Source: JBFIHF01 sp964411125 (GTDB taxonomy: Bacteria > Myxococcota_A > Bradymonadia > Bradymonadales > Bradymonadaceae). From it: 64,000 nt of DNA. The notes beneath the pieces were generated by a model. That model ran no database searches and was not told the DNA's origin. It was given only the letters and a program-made list of their open reading frames with translations. Location: contig CAYPJU010000025.1 in assembly GCA_964411125.1 (NCBI GenBank), positions 12,241 to 76,240 on the forward strand, given 5' to 3'. Of the stretch, positions 53,510-64,000 are shown one piece after another (the stretch's first letter is position 1; every line of letters begins with the position of its first letter). The translations under genes were made by a program, and so were the position numbers.

Positions 53510-53531
53510 CGTCTGAAACTAATTTCAGGCG
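53510..53531. promoter_or_regulatory. Palindromic operator between regulator and lipoprotein genes
   Basis: Left arm CGTCTGAAA and right arm TTTCAGGCG with a 4-base spacer, one mismatch. It lies 69 bp upstream of the regulator start (53440, minus) and 90 bp upstream of the lipoprotein start (53622, plus). It matches the palindrome at 45775 in arm sequence, arm length and spacing; the consensus is CGCCTGAAA-N4-TTTCAGGCG. Confidence 0.6.
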
Positions 53532-53621
53532 AGGTCTCGAGCCGGGTCTGAGAGAGTCGGATTCGTCGAGGGGCCCCCGGCCCCCGCAGCGAAATCACAG
53601 CACGAACCGAGGAGTGAACCG

Positions 53622-54635
53622 ATGTTCCATACTATGAAAGCAGCTTATCTCGTCATGTTCGCCGTTTCCCTCTCGCTCGCATGCGTCGAGAGCGAGACGA
53701 CGGATCCCGAGGCTCCGTCCACGCTCGGCGTGGACAGCGCGTGTAGCGGACCGAAGTGTGACGCCTTCGACCCCGGGGACAGGGTCGAAACGCCCGACGT
53801 CGTGCACGACACCGAGGTCGCGCGGCTTTCGGGGGAGCCGGCGAGGATCGTGGAGGCGGTCCTCATGCAGGCTGCCCGCGACACCGTCCTGGTCGAGATG
53901 GAGCTCGTCGAGGACCACGGGGGTGTGGCGTCCGCTTACAGTCCGGTCGAAAACCGCGAGGCGCTTCGGTGCATCACGGGAGCGGAGACGCTCTGCGAGC
54001 TTCAGGCTGACGAGGTCTACGTCCTGCAAGGTCGCAACCCCGCCGACACGAACGTGACGCTCTTCGGTGGTGAAGACTCCGGTGTGCAACAGTTGGCCGA
54101 CCTGCTCGCCGAGTTGCAACGGATGGACGACGGATACTCGACGCCGATCGTGTGTTCGGAGATGACGGTGGGCGCCGAGTGCACCTTTCACTACGTGCGT
54201 GAAGTCCCGGAAGTCGTCGAAGCGGAGCACACGGTCCACTTCTTCGCCGGGACGATGGAGGTCGCCGGTGAGGAGCCGCCCGCCATCTTCATCGAATTGA
54301 TGCGGGAGTTCGCGGCGTTCGACGAGGAGGGATTCACGAGTGAGCGCTCGTTCGAATCCGACGGCGGCCACACCCTGCACGAGGTCACCGCACCCGGCGT
54401 GGAGTGCGCATGGGCCGATACGAGGACCCAACCCACCTGCACGATCCACGGGGTCGAGGGATCGGTGTCGCAAGGCTGGGAAGAGGGGACCCTGGACGTC
54501 GTCTTCGACGGGCCGGAGGGCTCGGGTGCGCACGCCGTCTTCGTGATGACGCAGCGGCTGGAGTCGGAGGGGATCGTGCTCGACATCCGTTGCTCGAGCG
54601 GAGCCGGAGCATACGTCTGCGGGTTCACCTACTGA
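53622..54635 (+). CDS. Lipoprotein of unknown function
   Basis: A 337-residue product. The ATG at 53622 follows GAGGAG at good spacing (M5 is an alternative). Lipobox ends at Cys21 (SLSLAC). About ten further Cys are spread through the mature protein. Sequence is acidic with no recognised domain. A segment ARIVEAVLMQAARDTVLVEM may be a helix. It is divergent from the regulator and shares the intergenic palindrome, so it may belong to the same regulon. It converges on the beta-helix gene with a 6-bp gap. Confidence 0.7.
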   Translation: MFHTMKAAYLVMFAVSLSLACVESETTDPEAPSTLGVDSACSGPKCDAFDPGDRVETPDVVHDTEVARLSGEPARIVEAVLMQAARDTVLVEMELVEDHGGVASAYSPVENREALRCITGAETLCELQADEVYVLQGRNPADTNVTLFGGEDSGVQQLADLLAELQRMDDGYSTPIVCSEMTVGAECTFHYVREVPEVVEAEHTVHFFAGTMEVAGEEPPAIFIELMREFAAFDEEGFTSERSFESDGGHTLHEVTAPGVECAWADTRTQPTCTIHGVEGSVSQGWEEGTLDVVFDGPEGSGAHAVFVMTQRLESEGIVLDIRCSSGAGAYVCGFTY

Positions 54636-54641
54636 CCGCGG

Positions 54642-56444
54642 TCATTCACCGGGGACACGAAATCCGCACGCTCCCTCCGGGGTCGACGATCCCGCCTGTG
54701 TGACGCGCTGGTCGTCGTTGGTCAGCCAGTATGTGGGTTCGGCACCTTCGCCGAACCCGAGGTCGATCTGGCCGTCGCAAAAGTCGATCTCGAAATCGTC
54801 GTAGCTCACCCCCGCCGTCGTCACGTTGTCCACGATCGTCGCACGCGCGGACCTCGACCCTTCATGCCGGAGAAACCGGTACCGGGAGTGGTCCAACTCA
54901 CGAACGAAAGTGTTGCGGGCGACCACGGTGTGGCCGGTCGTGTCGCTGCTGGTCGCTCCCATCCACATGTGGGTATTCGTGGCTACGATCACGTTGCCAG
55001 TGATCGCGACGTTGGTCGCGGTCCGCGCGTCGTTGAAGGCCACCGCGAAGGCGTGGGAAAGACCGCTCTCGTCCCGCGCTCGAAGCAGGTTGTCCTGGAC
55101 CTCGATCCCGCTGCCCAGGACGGCGGCGGTCCCCCAACTGCGCGTGCCCCAGGTCGGGCTGTTTCCCAACTCGCCTGGGTTGGTGCCTGCGACGAGCTCC
55201 ATCCAGTTGCAGCGAAGAGACGCGCCGCTCAGATCGGGGGGGCGTACGAGTACACCTCGGGCAGGGCGATTCTGGTCGCCAGCGGTGGTCTCGGCCACGA
55301 GGTAGTTCGAGTGGATCGACCCCGTGCCGATTTCGTCATCGAGGAACAGTCCTACGGGGCTGACGCCGTGCGCGATGATCTCGTTGTCGTAGATGGCGTA
55401 ATCGTCTCGGGCCTGGATCAGGCGAATCGCTCCCGTAAAGTTGTTGGTCTCGGTGTCGAGCTCGATGACGTTGTCGTGAATGTCGGCGCTGCCAGCGCGG
55501 ATTCCGACATGGCTCGCCCCGACGATGTGGTTGTCGTGGATGCGAGCCTTCGCGAGCCCGGAGTGCAAGATCGCAGCGTGCGCCGCGGTCTCGGAGCCGG
55601 CGGTCGTCGTGTCTTCGATGAGGACATGGTGCGCATGCAGCGGCACGCCGTTGAGCCCGGCCTGAATTGCGGATACCGAGGTCCCGCGTACCCGGATCGT
55701 CAGCCCGGCGACCTCGGCGGTCTCTCGCATGAAGGCGCCGAAGTAGACCGCGGCGCACCCGCCGAACTCGCTACCGTCGCAGGCGCCAGGTCCCTTTGCG
55801 AGCGTGCCGTCGATGATCGCCACGTTGGTGGTGGCGCTGCGGGTGACGCGCACGCCGTGGACGTCACCGGGGTCGTCGGCGTCGGCCGCTCCGTACGTCA
55901 CCGTGTGACCGGCGAGGTCGAGGGTCACGAAGTCGGCGGCAATCTCGAAGGCCCATCCGTCGACCGTCACGTCCTGGGTCAGCACGTACCGAGTGTTGGG
56001 CTGATCCAGCACCATCGGGGCCGAGTCGATCTCGACCGTCTGATTGCGGGCCGGGCGCTCGGCGATGTCGAGGCCGAATCCGGGGCCCGCCTCGACGGAC
56101 TTGCCCGGCAGCGGGAGCGGTGTGCCGGCATCGGCGCAGCGCTCGGCGAGCTCGCGGAGCCCGGGAATCTCGGGAACACAACGATCGCGGATGGTGACCG
56201 TGTCGTCGGGGCACGCGCCCATCGAGCCGTCGGCGACGTCTCCCGCGTCGAGGGTGGCATCGGGAAGGACCGGCACGACCGCGGCGTCACCGGAGGCGTC
56301 GGACGGGGGCTGCATGTCGTGGCCGGCGTCGGCTCGGGGGGCGCCCGCGTCGGTCGCGAGCCGCGTCTCGTAATCGACGAAGAGCGGGCACCCGCTGCAA
56401 CAGACCACGGCGACCACGACCACGATGCGAAGAGCGCCCCTCAT
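54642..56444 (-). CDS. Right-handed parallel beta-helix lipoprotein
   Basis: A 600-residue product with signal peptide and a lipobox near Cys19 (VVCCSGC; Cys15/16 also possible). An Asp/Ala/Pro linker (to ~85) precedes a small Cys-pair region. From ~150 to ~530 come rungs with the Asn ladder of pectate-lyase-type beta-helices: RIHDNHIVG, DIHDNVIEL, AIYDNEIIA, SIHSNYLV, EVQDNLLRA, AITGNVIVA, VARNTFV, TIVDNVT. Such proteins bind or cut polysaccharides; catalytic residues are not obvious. AGGGAGG precedes the ATG, which overlaps the upstream stop by ATGA. Third gene of the kinase operon. Confidence 0.85.
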   Translation of the reverse strand: MRGALRIVVVVAVVCCSGCPLFVDYETRLATDAGAPRADAGHDMQPPSDASGDAAVVPVLPDATLDAGDVADGSMGACPDDTVTIRDRCVPEIPGLRELAERCADAGTPLPLPGKSVEAGPGFGLDIAERPARNQTVEIDSAPMVLDQPNTRYVLTQDVTVDGWAFEIAADFVTLDLAGHTVTYGAADADDPGDVHGVRVTRSATTNVAIIDGTLAKGPGACDGSEFGGCAAVYFGAFMRETAEVAGLTIRVRGTSVSAIQAGLNGVPLHAHHVLIEDTTTAGSETAAHAAILHSGLAKARIHDNHIVGASHVGIRAGSADIHDNVIELDTETNNFTGAIRLIQARDDYAIYDNEIIAHGVSPVGLFLDDEIGTGSIHSNYLVAETTAGDQNRPARGVLVRPPDLSGASLRCNWMELVAGTNPGELGNSPTWGTRSWGTAAVLGSGIEVQDNLLRARDESGLSHAFAVAFNDARTATNVAITGNVIVATNTHMWMGATSSDTTGHTVVARNTFVRELDHSRYRFLRHEGSRSARATIVDNVTTAGVSYDDFEIDFCDGQIDLGFGEGAEPTYWLTNDDQRVTQAGSSTPEGACGFRVPGE

Positions 56445-57262
56445 GGGCGACCTCCCTGGAAGCTCCCGCGCAACGTGAGGAGCACCTGCGGTCCGTGGCT
56501 GGTCCACACGACCGCCAGGTCCGCCGGTGGCGGCTCCGAGGTGTGCCCGAAGAGCATCATGCCGAGCCCGGCCGCCGTGGCGACCGAACCGCCGATGAGG
56601 AGCCCGATCCCGAGGCTTTGCCGTGGACGAATGTCGGCGACGACGGCCTCGCCGTCGGCGCGCGGGAGCTCTTCGAGGCCTTCGGCGCGGTTCGCGATGT
56701 CGACAGCGAGGTAGGCGGCTCCGCCGAGCGCCCCGCCGCCGGCGACGGTAGTGGCGACCCCGGTCCAGAACAGGACGCTCGACCTGGGGCGTTCCGCGAC
56801 CGCCACCGCGACCGGCTGTTGGGTCGGCGACGGGTCATCGGGCGGCTCGGTGGTGTCGACCGATTCGCCCGGGGTCTGCATCGGAGCACCGAGCATTGAG
56901 GCGGCGACCTCGAGGCGGTCCCAGCCGGCGACGCGGGCCTGAAGTTTGGTGTGCGTCGTGGGGGGCAGTTCACCGGCGAGGGCGCGGACCGCGGCGACAC
57001 GGGCATCGGGGAGGTTCCCCGAGCGCCACTCGGCCAGGGCGACGTTGTAGAGCAGGAGCGGCGCAGGCGTGAGTGCGTAGGCCCTCCGGAAAGCGTCGGC
57101 GGCCTCCCGGTAAAGGCCGGCGTTGTAGGCGTCCTGTCCCTCGAGGTAGTGGGCCCGCGATGCGTCCGAGACATCGGAGTTCTGCGCAGTTCCCACGGAG
57201 GGGAGGGCGACGACGAGCACGACGCCGAGGAGCAAAGCGGGAACCGAAGACGTCGCTCGCAT
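56441..57262 (-). CDS. Exported TPR protein with two C-terminal transmembrane segments
   Basis: A 273-residue product. Signal peptide (residues ~1-26, VGTAQ). TPR pair at ~36-95 (HYLEGQDAYNAGLYREAADAFRRAY, PLLLYNVALAEWRSGNLPDARVAAVRAL). A Pro/Thr linker follows, then two hydrophobic segments (~163-190 and ~215-240). This layout is common beside myxobacterial Ser/Thr kinases. The ATG shares the A of the kinase stop (TAATG), and its own stop overlaps the beta-helix start. Confidence 0.82.
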   Translation of the reverse strand: MRATSSVPALLLGVVLVVALPSVGTAQNSDVSDASRAHYLEGQDAYNAGLYREAADAFRRAYALTPAPLLLYNVALAEWRSGNLPDARVAAVRALAGELPPTTHTKLQARVAGWDRLEVAASMLGAPMQTPGESVDTTEPPDDPSPTQQPVAVAVAERPRSSVLFWTGVATTVAGGGALGGAAYLAVDIANRAEGLEELPRADGEAVVADIRPRQSLGIGLLIGGSVATAAGLGMMLFGHTSEPPPADLAVVWTSHGPQVLLTLRGSFQGGRP

Positions 57263-58620
57263 TACTCGACAGGCTCGATCGTGAAGTCTGGTGTCGCCGC
57301 GGGCTCTTTCTCGCGCACCCGGGGGGGCGCGGTCTTTGCGGCCGGCCGTGGGCGCCGACTACGGGCGCGCTGCTTTTGCCTTTGCTCTTGCTCGGTCTCG
57401 GCTCGGGCCAGCTCGGCAGCACCATCGGCGTCCCTCTCCGCGGTCCCGAGTGCGGCATACACGAACGACGTCGCGCCGACGAGGGCTGCCTGAGCAGTGG
57501 GGTCGGGGCGCGGCGGAAGCTCTGCTTGCGTGGGGACGGGGACTGGCTCGGGGAGCGGCTCGGCCGTCGCGGCGGGTGCCGGCGCGGCGCGTTCGACCGG
57601 CGGATCAGATTCGGGCGCGGAGGGCTCGTTCACGCTCCGCCACAACAACCCGAGCGCGACCACGGCGATCGCACCGAGAGCGATGGGCACGCCCCACGGG
57701 AGCGGTCGTCTTCGAGACGCCACCGCTCGGTTGCCGGTCCGCGTCCGCTCGCCCGATGCGAAGGACGCTCGCACCTGACGAACCGCTTCGAGGGCCTCTT
57801 CTGCCGTTCCAAAACGTCCCGCCGCCGTCGGGGCCGTAAACTTCAAGACGAGTCGGGCGAGCTCGGTCGAGACGGCCATCGCGGCGAGCCGTTCGGGCAG
57901 CTCTTCGAGGTCGATCTCGATCCCGGCGACACCGTTCTCGTTGGCCTTTCGACCCGCCAGCATCTCGTAGAGGACGAGCCCAACGGCGAACAGATCGCTC
58001 GGTGGCCCCAGCGGTTCGCCGAAAATCTGCTCCGGGCTCAGGTAGGCAGGAGTGCCGATGACGCGCTGCCCGTCGGTGATGGTCGCATCGGTGCCGTAGA
58101 GCGACTTCGCGATCCCGAAGTCGAGCAGTTTGACGTGGTCGGGGTCTTCGACGTGCCGGTAGAGCATGATGTTCGTCGGCTTGAGGTCCCGATGCAGGAT
58201 TCCGAGCGAGTGTACCTCGCACAGGGCGCGGAGGATCTGCTCCGTGATGCGAAGCGCCCGGTCGTGATCGAGCGGCGCCGCGACGTCGATCTCGTGCCGG
58301 AGCGATACGCCGTCGACGTGCTCCAGGACCATGAACAGGAGGTGGCCGTCGTGTTCACCGTAGTCGTGGAGGCGGACGATGTGGGGGTCGCGAAGCTTGC
58401 CGAGGAATCGGGCTTCCCGGAAAAATCGCTGCTTCGCGGTCTCCTGGTTTCTCTCGTCGGACCCGAGAGGCTCGAGGACCTTGATCGCCACGGTCCGTTC
58501 GATCGTCGTGTCCGTGGCGAGGTAGACCTGCGAGTACCCCCCACGACCGAGCGTGCTCTCGACGAGATACCGCTCCTCGAACATCGCCCCGGGGACGAGC
58601 TGTGAGGTAACACCGGCCAA
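57262..58620 (-). CDS. Membrane-anchored Ser/Thr protein kinase
   Basis: A 452-residue Hanks-type kinase. Gly-rich loop LGRGGYSQVYLA (24-35), Lys47 in VAIKVLE, catalytic HRDLKPTN (Asp145), DFG at 167-169, GTPAYLSPE (189-197). One transmembrane helix at ~309-327, followed by an exported Pro/Ala/Glu-rich and Arg-rich tail without PASTA repeats. The apparent start is TTG at 58620 with GAGG 8 bases upstream; ATG at 58584 is possible but would trim the conserved pre-kinase segment. First gene of kinase-TPR-beta-helix, all overlapping. The FHA protein at 30629 is a candidate reader elsewhere in the window. Confidence 0.93.
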   Translation of the reverse strand: MAGVTSQLVPGAMFEERYLVESTLGRGGYSQVYLATDTTIERTVAIKVLEPLGSDERNQETAKQRFFREARFLGKLRDPHIVRLHDYGEHDGHLLFMVLEHVDGVSLRHEIDVAAPLDHDRALRITEQILRALCEVHSLGILHRDLKPTNIMLYRHVEDPDHVKLLDFGIAKSLYGTDATITDGQRVIGTPAYLSPEQIFGEPLGPPSDLFAVGLVLYEMLAGRKANENGVAGIEIDLEELPERLAAMAVSTELARLVLKFTAPTAAGRFGTAEEALEAVRQVRASFASGERTRTGNRAVASRRRPLPWGVPIALGAIAVVALGLLWRSVNEPSAPESDPPVERAAPAPAATAEPLPEPVPVPTQAELPPRPDPTAQAALVGATSFVYAALGTAERDADGAAELARAETEQEQRQKQRARSRRPRPAAKTAPPRVREKEPAATPDFTIEPVE

Positions 58621-58784
58621 TGACGCCTCGATTCAGCAGAGCCTGTCAGAGCCGAAACGATATCACAGCCCCCGAACCCTCGCGAATTGCGCGGGATTCG
58701 CAGCGCTCGACCGGCCGACCACTTCGCCCCAAGAGTCCTCGGGTTCGAGCTCGCCTTTGCTACAGCGTCGAGGGCGGGTCGGAG

Positions 58785-61154
<2,370 letters not shown>

Positions 61155-61252
61155 GTTGTCACTCTCTTTCGGAAAAAAGACGCGCCTCTCGCGCCCGATT
61201 TGGTTCTTCACCTCTCACACGACCCATCGCCTGAGTGATGAGTGATGAACGA

Positions 61253-61280
61253 AAACTAAAATCGTTCACCATTCGGTCAA
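61253..61280 (-). promoter_or_regulatory. Candidate promoter of lon
   Basis: On the minus strand, TTGACC (61280-61275), a 16-bp spacer and TAGTTT (61258-61253), ~100 bp before the ATG at 61154. The surrounding 61235-61310 stretch is the most AT-rich part of the lon/subtilase gap. No heat-shock sigma-32 element was recognised. Confidence 0.35.
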
Positions 61281-61424
61281 GCACTAAACTTTCGAGCACA
61301 CGACTTTCATTCCCCGTCCTCATGGTTCGCGCGGATCCGGGCGATCATCGAACCTGCGAAAACGGCTCGGGCAGGGGCCCGGGCGCTGGTTTGGATTCCG
61401 CAAACTCGCTAGATTACGCCGCAG

Positions 61425-64000
61425 ATGAGAAGTCTTTCGACAGCGCTGATCGCGATCGTGCTCGCCACTGCTTCCGACGCGGGGGCCCAGGTGATCGGCC
61501 CTCCCCCCAACTTCCCTGACGCCCCGCCGGCATCGGTCGACCCGCGGTTCGGGATGCTGCACGACATCCTCGCGTTCGAGGGCCCCGACTCGCAGGTCTT
61601 CGGTCCCGACGGGCTAGGCCCCGGCCGGACGGACGGGGTCGCGGGGATGCTTCGGTTCCGACGCGCGCTTTCGCCCCTCGAGCTCACCGCCCTGGAGCGC
61701 TCGGGGGTCGAACTCCTGCGGGCCGACGACGGCCGGCTCGTCGAGATAGGCAACGTCTACGGGGCTTTCGTCACGTGGCGCGCCTTGCCCGCCCTGTCCG
61801 CTCATCCGGTCCTGGAATGGGCCGAGTGCGCGTGGCAACCGATCACGCTTCAGCCGCTCGAGGTGACGACCGAGACGATCGGTTCGGCCCCGCACCTTCG
61901 TCTGCCGCTGCCGAATTCCGACGGTACGGGACAGGTCATCGGCGACATCGACAACGGCGTCGACGTGCTGCATCCCCACTTCTTCTTTGCCGACGGAGGA
62001 GCGTTCGAGTGGATCGACGTCGACCAAGACGGAGCCTTCACCCCGCGAGTCGACGCCGTCGATTACAACGGCAACGGCGAGGCGGATGGCAACGAGAAGC
62101 TCCACGTCCTCGACGGCACGTTCGTGCAGCGCGGTACGAACCCCAGGAACGACGACGGCGTGCTCGACCCGAAGTTCGACTGGCTCTATGCGGATCGAAA
62201 CCGTGACACCGAGCGCAACGCCGGCGTCGCCGAGGGGTTCACGGAGCTCGATCCCGGCTACGGCGAGCCGGTCTTCGTCGTCGACGACGCCAATGGCGAC
62301 GGGCGGCTCGGGCTCGACGAGCGGCTGTTGCTGCTCGGCTCGTCGAAGGTGCAGCGGTTCGTCACCAGCGAGCGAACCTACCGCCGCGGCGAGGATCTCA
62401 TCGAGTCCGCCGACTGGCCCGACCTGCAAGGGGCCTTTCACGGTACGGGGGTCTCCAGCATCCTCCTCGGCGGTCAGCCGCGCGCGCACGCGCGCCACGG
62501 CGTGGCGCCGGGCGCGGAGCTCGTCATGTACTCCTCCTACATCGCGCGCCGCGAAGCGTTCGACGAGACGGCGCAGCTTCGAGCCATCGAAGACGCCGAA
62601 GCGAGTGGACTGACCGCCCTGGTCCACGAGTGGACGAACCCATTCGCCGTGCAACACGACGGGTCGGGGAATCTCGAAGCGGCAATGGACGCGGCGTCGG
62701 CGTCGGGCGTCGTGCAGGTCAACCCCGTCGGAAACCTCAACGCGAGCGAAAAGCACACGCAGGTGGTCGTCGAAGCCGGCGTGCCGGCGCGCCTCGACTT
62801 CGTCGTCGGCGAGGGCTTCACCGTGGGTGCCGGGACGCTCCCCTACGCCGTCGTCTACACGTCACTCTTCTGGCGCGGCGATCACCTCCCCGAGATCGAG
62901 CTCGTCGACCCGAGGGGCGAGACGGTCTCCGTCCCCCTGAACCCCCAGCACAGCGCGACGATCGGGAGCGAGAACTTCTATTCGACCTACTCCAAATCGT
63001 CGCGCGGCACGCATCACCTCTTCTTTACAGTCTGGACCGACGACGAAGCCGCGGCGCTCGCCGCAGGCGACTGGCAGATCGTCGTGACGAGCACGGTCGG
63101 CGACGAGATCTGGGGGCGGGTCTCCGATTTTCATTCGGGGTGGTCCCGCGGCATTCACTGGCGAAACGCCACCACGGATGGCTCCACCGCCGTCTACCCC
63201 TCGACGGCCGACTCGGCGCTCGGCGTCGCCGCGTATGCGGGCCGCCACCCCGGGGTGCTCGGTTCGGAGCCCGGCGACCTGCGCGAGTACAGCGGACGTG
63301 GCCCGCGGATCGACGGTGCTCGGGTGGTCGACGTGGCCGGTCCCGACGATCCCTACGCGGCGCTCGTCGCCGCTCCCGAATGGATCGCCGCCGGTTACGG
63401 GCGGAGTTGGTTCTGGACCTTCGGCGGGACGAGCGGCGCAGCGCCGCACGTGGCGGGGACGGTCGCCCTCTACCGTGCCCTTCACCCCGACGCGTCTGCC
63501 GACGAAGTCCAGGCCGCGATCTTCCAGGGAGCCTTCGTGGACGACGCGGTCAGTTCGCTCGGCGCGCCCCCCAATCGCGGCTGGGGCTTCGGAAAGCTCG
63601 ACGCGTTCGCCACGTTGGAAGGACGTCGCCCCTTCGAAGGCAACTCGCCGCCGACCATCACGGGGGTCGCCGGGTCGAACGACGCGCTCACCCTCGACGT
63701 CAGCGACCCCGACGACGACGAGCTTCGCGTCCGTTGGGACTTCGACTACGACGGCACCTGGGACACCGACTGGCTCGCGTCCGACGAAGTCGTCCAGGTC
63801 GACCCCGCGCAACTCATGCGCGTGGAGGTAGTCGACGGCCAGGGGGGGAGGGCCGGATGGCTCGGCCGGGCCGAACCCGTCTCGAACCTCGAGCCCTCCG
63901 GCGACGTCGGAACAACCCCCGACGCGTCCGATCTGGATGCGGGTTCGGACATCGGGTTCGAAGACGAGAGGGTGCGACAGAACTGCTTCGGCTGCAGCTC
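61425..64000 (+). CDS. Subtilisin-family (S8) serine protease, 3' partial
   Basis: 858 codons without a stop, running off the right edge. Signal peptide (residues ~1-21, AGAQ). Catalytic triad: Asp176 in GDIDNGVD, His339 in FHGTGVSS, Ser670 in GGTSGAAPHVAG. The Asp-to-His gap is ~163 residues, far longer than in subtilisin; the insert carries calcium-loop-like DYNGNGEADGNE and DDANGDGRLGLDE. After the protease domain comes a PKD-like segment (SDPDDDELRVRWDFDYDGT), then an Asp/Ser linker and QNCFGCS at the window edge, which could begin a MYXO-CTERM anchor. Probably a secreted, surface-held peptidase. Divergent from lon, 270 bp apart. Confidence 0.93.
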   Translation, partial: MRSLSTALIAIVLATASDAGAQVIGPPPNFPDAPPASVDPRFGMLHDILAFEGPDSQVFGPDGLGPGRTDGVAGMLRFRRALSPLELTALERSGVELLRADDGRLVEIGNVYGAFVTWRALPALSAHPVLEWAECAWQPITLQPLEVTTETIGSAPHLRLPLPNSDGTGQVIGDIDNGVDVLHPHFFFADGGAFEWIDVDQDGAFTPRVDAVDYNGNGEADGNEKLHVLDGTFVQRGTNPRNDDGVLDPKFDWLYADRNRDTERNAGVAEGFTELDPGYGEPVFVVDDANGDGRLGLDERLLLLGSSKVQRFVTSERTYRRGEDLIESADWPDLQGAFHGTGVSSILLGGQPRAHARHGVAPGAELVMYSSYIARREAFDETAQLRAIEDAEASGLTALVHEWTNPFAVQHDGSGNLEAAMDAASASGVVQVNPVGNLNASEKHTQVVVEAGVPARLDFVVGEGFTVGAGTLPYAVVYTSLFWRGDHLPEIELVDPRGETVSVPLNPQHSATIGSENFYSTYSKSSRGTHHLFFTVWTDDEAAALAAGDWQIVVTSTVGDEIWGRVSDFHSGWSRGIHWRNATTDGSTAVYPSTADSALGVAAYAGRHPGVLGSEPGDLREYSGRGPRIDGARVVDVAGPDDPYAALVAAPEWIAAGYGRSWFWTFGGTSGAAPHVAGTVALYRALHPDASADEVQAAIFQGAFVDDAVSSLGAPPNRGWGFGKLDAFATLEGRRPFEGNSPPTITGVAGSNDALTLDVSDPDDDELRVRWDFDYDGTWDTDWLASDEVVQVDPAQLMRVEVVDGQGGRAGWLGRAEPVSNLEPSGDVGTTPDASDLDAGSDIGFEDERVRQNCFGCS

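Noticed and set aside
51203..53551. 782-codon open frame on the plus strand
   Set aside because: Antisense to the regulator at 51065-53440; composition is Arg/Glu/Gly-rich and no motif is present, while the minus frame has a ribosome site and a winged helix.
54864..56714. 616-codon open frame on the plus strand
   Set aside because: Antisense to the beta-helix gene; the repeated Val/Gly/Asp pattern simply mirrors the Asn-ladder codons.

Overview
The window looks like chromosome from a Myxococcota-type (former Deltaproteobacteria) organism. It is G+C rich, roughly two thirds by eye. It carries many Cys-anchored lipoproteins and an OmpA protein with thrombospondin type-3 repeats. It also has a Ser/Thr kinase, an FHA protein, a PilZ-like protein, a sigma-54 activator, and a MYXO-CTERM-like C-terminal anchor (glycine-cysteine, transmembrane helix, arginine tail) on a SpoIID-domain protein. 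I cannot place it below phylum. No rRNA, tRNA, CRISPR array or insertion sequence was seen.

Layout. 1-9288: a 5'-truncated secreted metzincin protease, lipoproteins, two tandem TPR membrane paralogues, transketolase and a DUF4846 protein. 9296-14471: ClpB, a GAF/AAA+/Fis sigma-54 activator and a metallo-beta-lactamase-fold hydrolase. 14676-19627: an outer-membrane barrel coupled to the OmpA/TSP3 protein, then two related Cys-rich lipoproteins flanking a SIMPL-domain gene. 19733-25618: 3-oxoacid CoA-transferase (two subunits), a strong terminator, a small acidic lipoprotein, an outer-membrane protein, a GT-C-like membrane enzyme and an MhpD-like hydratase. 25623-35729: the SpoIID protein, a coiled-coil lipoprotein, a methyltransferase/GspE-like fusion with degenerate ATPase motifs, an FHA protein, PilT, a barrel protein and an extremely acidic PilZ-like protein. 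Together this is a plausible type IV pilus or surface-motility signalling neighbourhood.

35739-45497: purH-purD, a sigma region-4-like DNA-binding protein with its own promoter and terminator, dppB-dppC-nagZ, small membrane and lipoproteins, and a three-gene operon (winged-helix-like membrane protein, TM2/SHOCT, zinc ribbon). 45844-54635: a four-gene operon of exported proteins (heme c beta-propeller lipoprotein, PSCyt-like heme protein, lipoprotein, DUF1501 protein), a large regulator with a C-terminal winged helix, and a lipoprotein. Two matching 9-4-9 palindromes lie upstream of this operon and in the regulator/lipoprotein divergent gap, suggesting a small regulon. 54642-64000: a Ser/Thr kinase-TPR-beta-helix operon, Lon protease, and a subtilase running off the right edge.

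The most interesting items are the methyltransferase-pseudoATPase fusion next to pilT (28228-30423) and the palindrome-linked DUF1501/regulator cluster (45775-54635).
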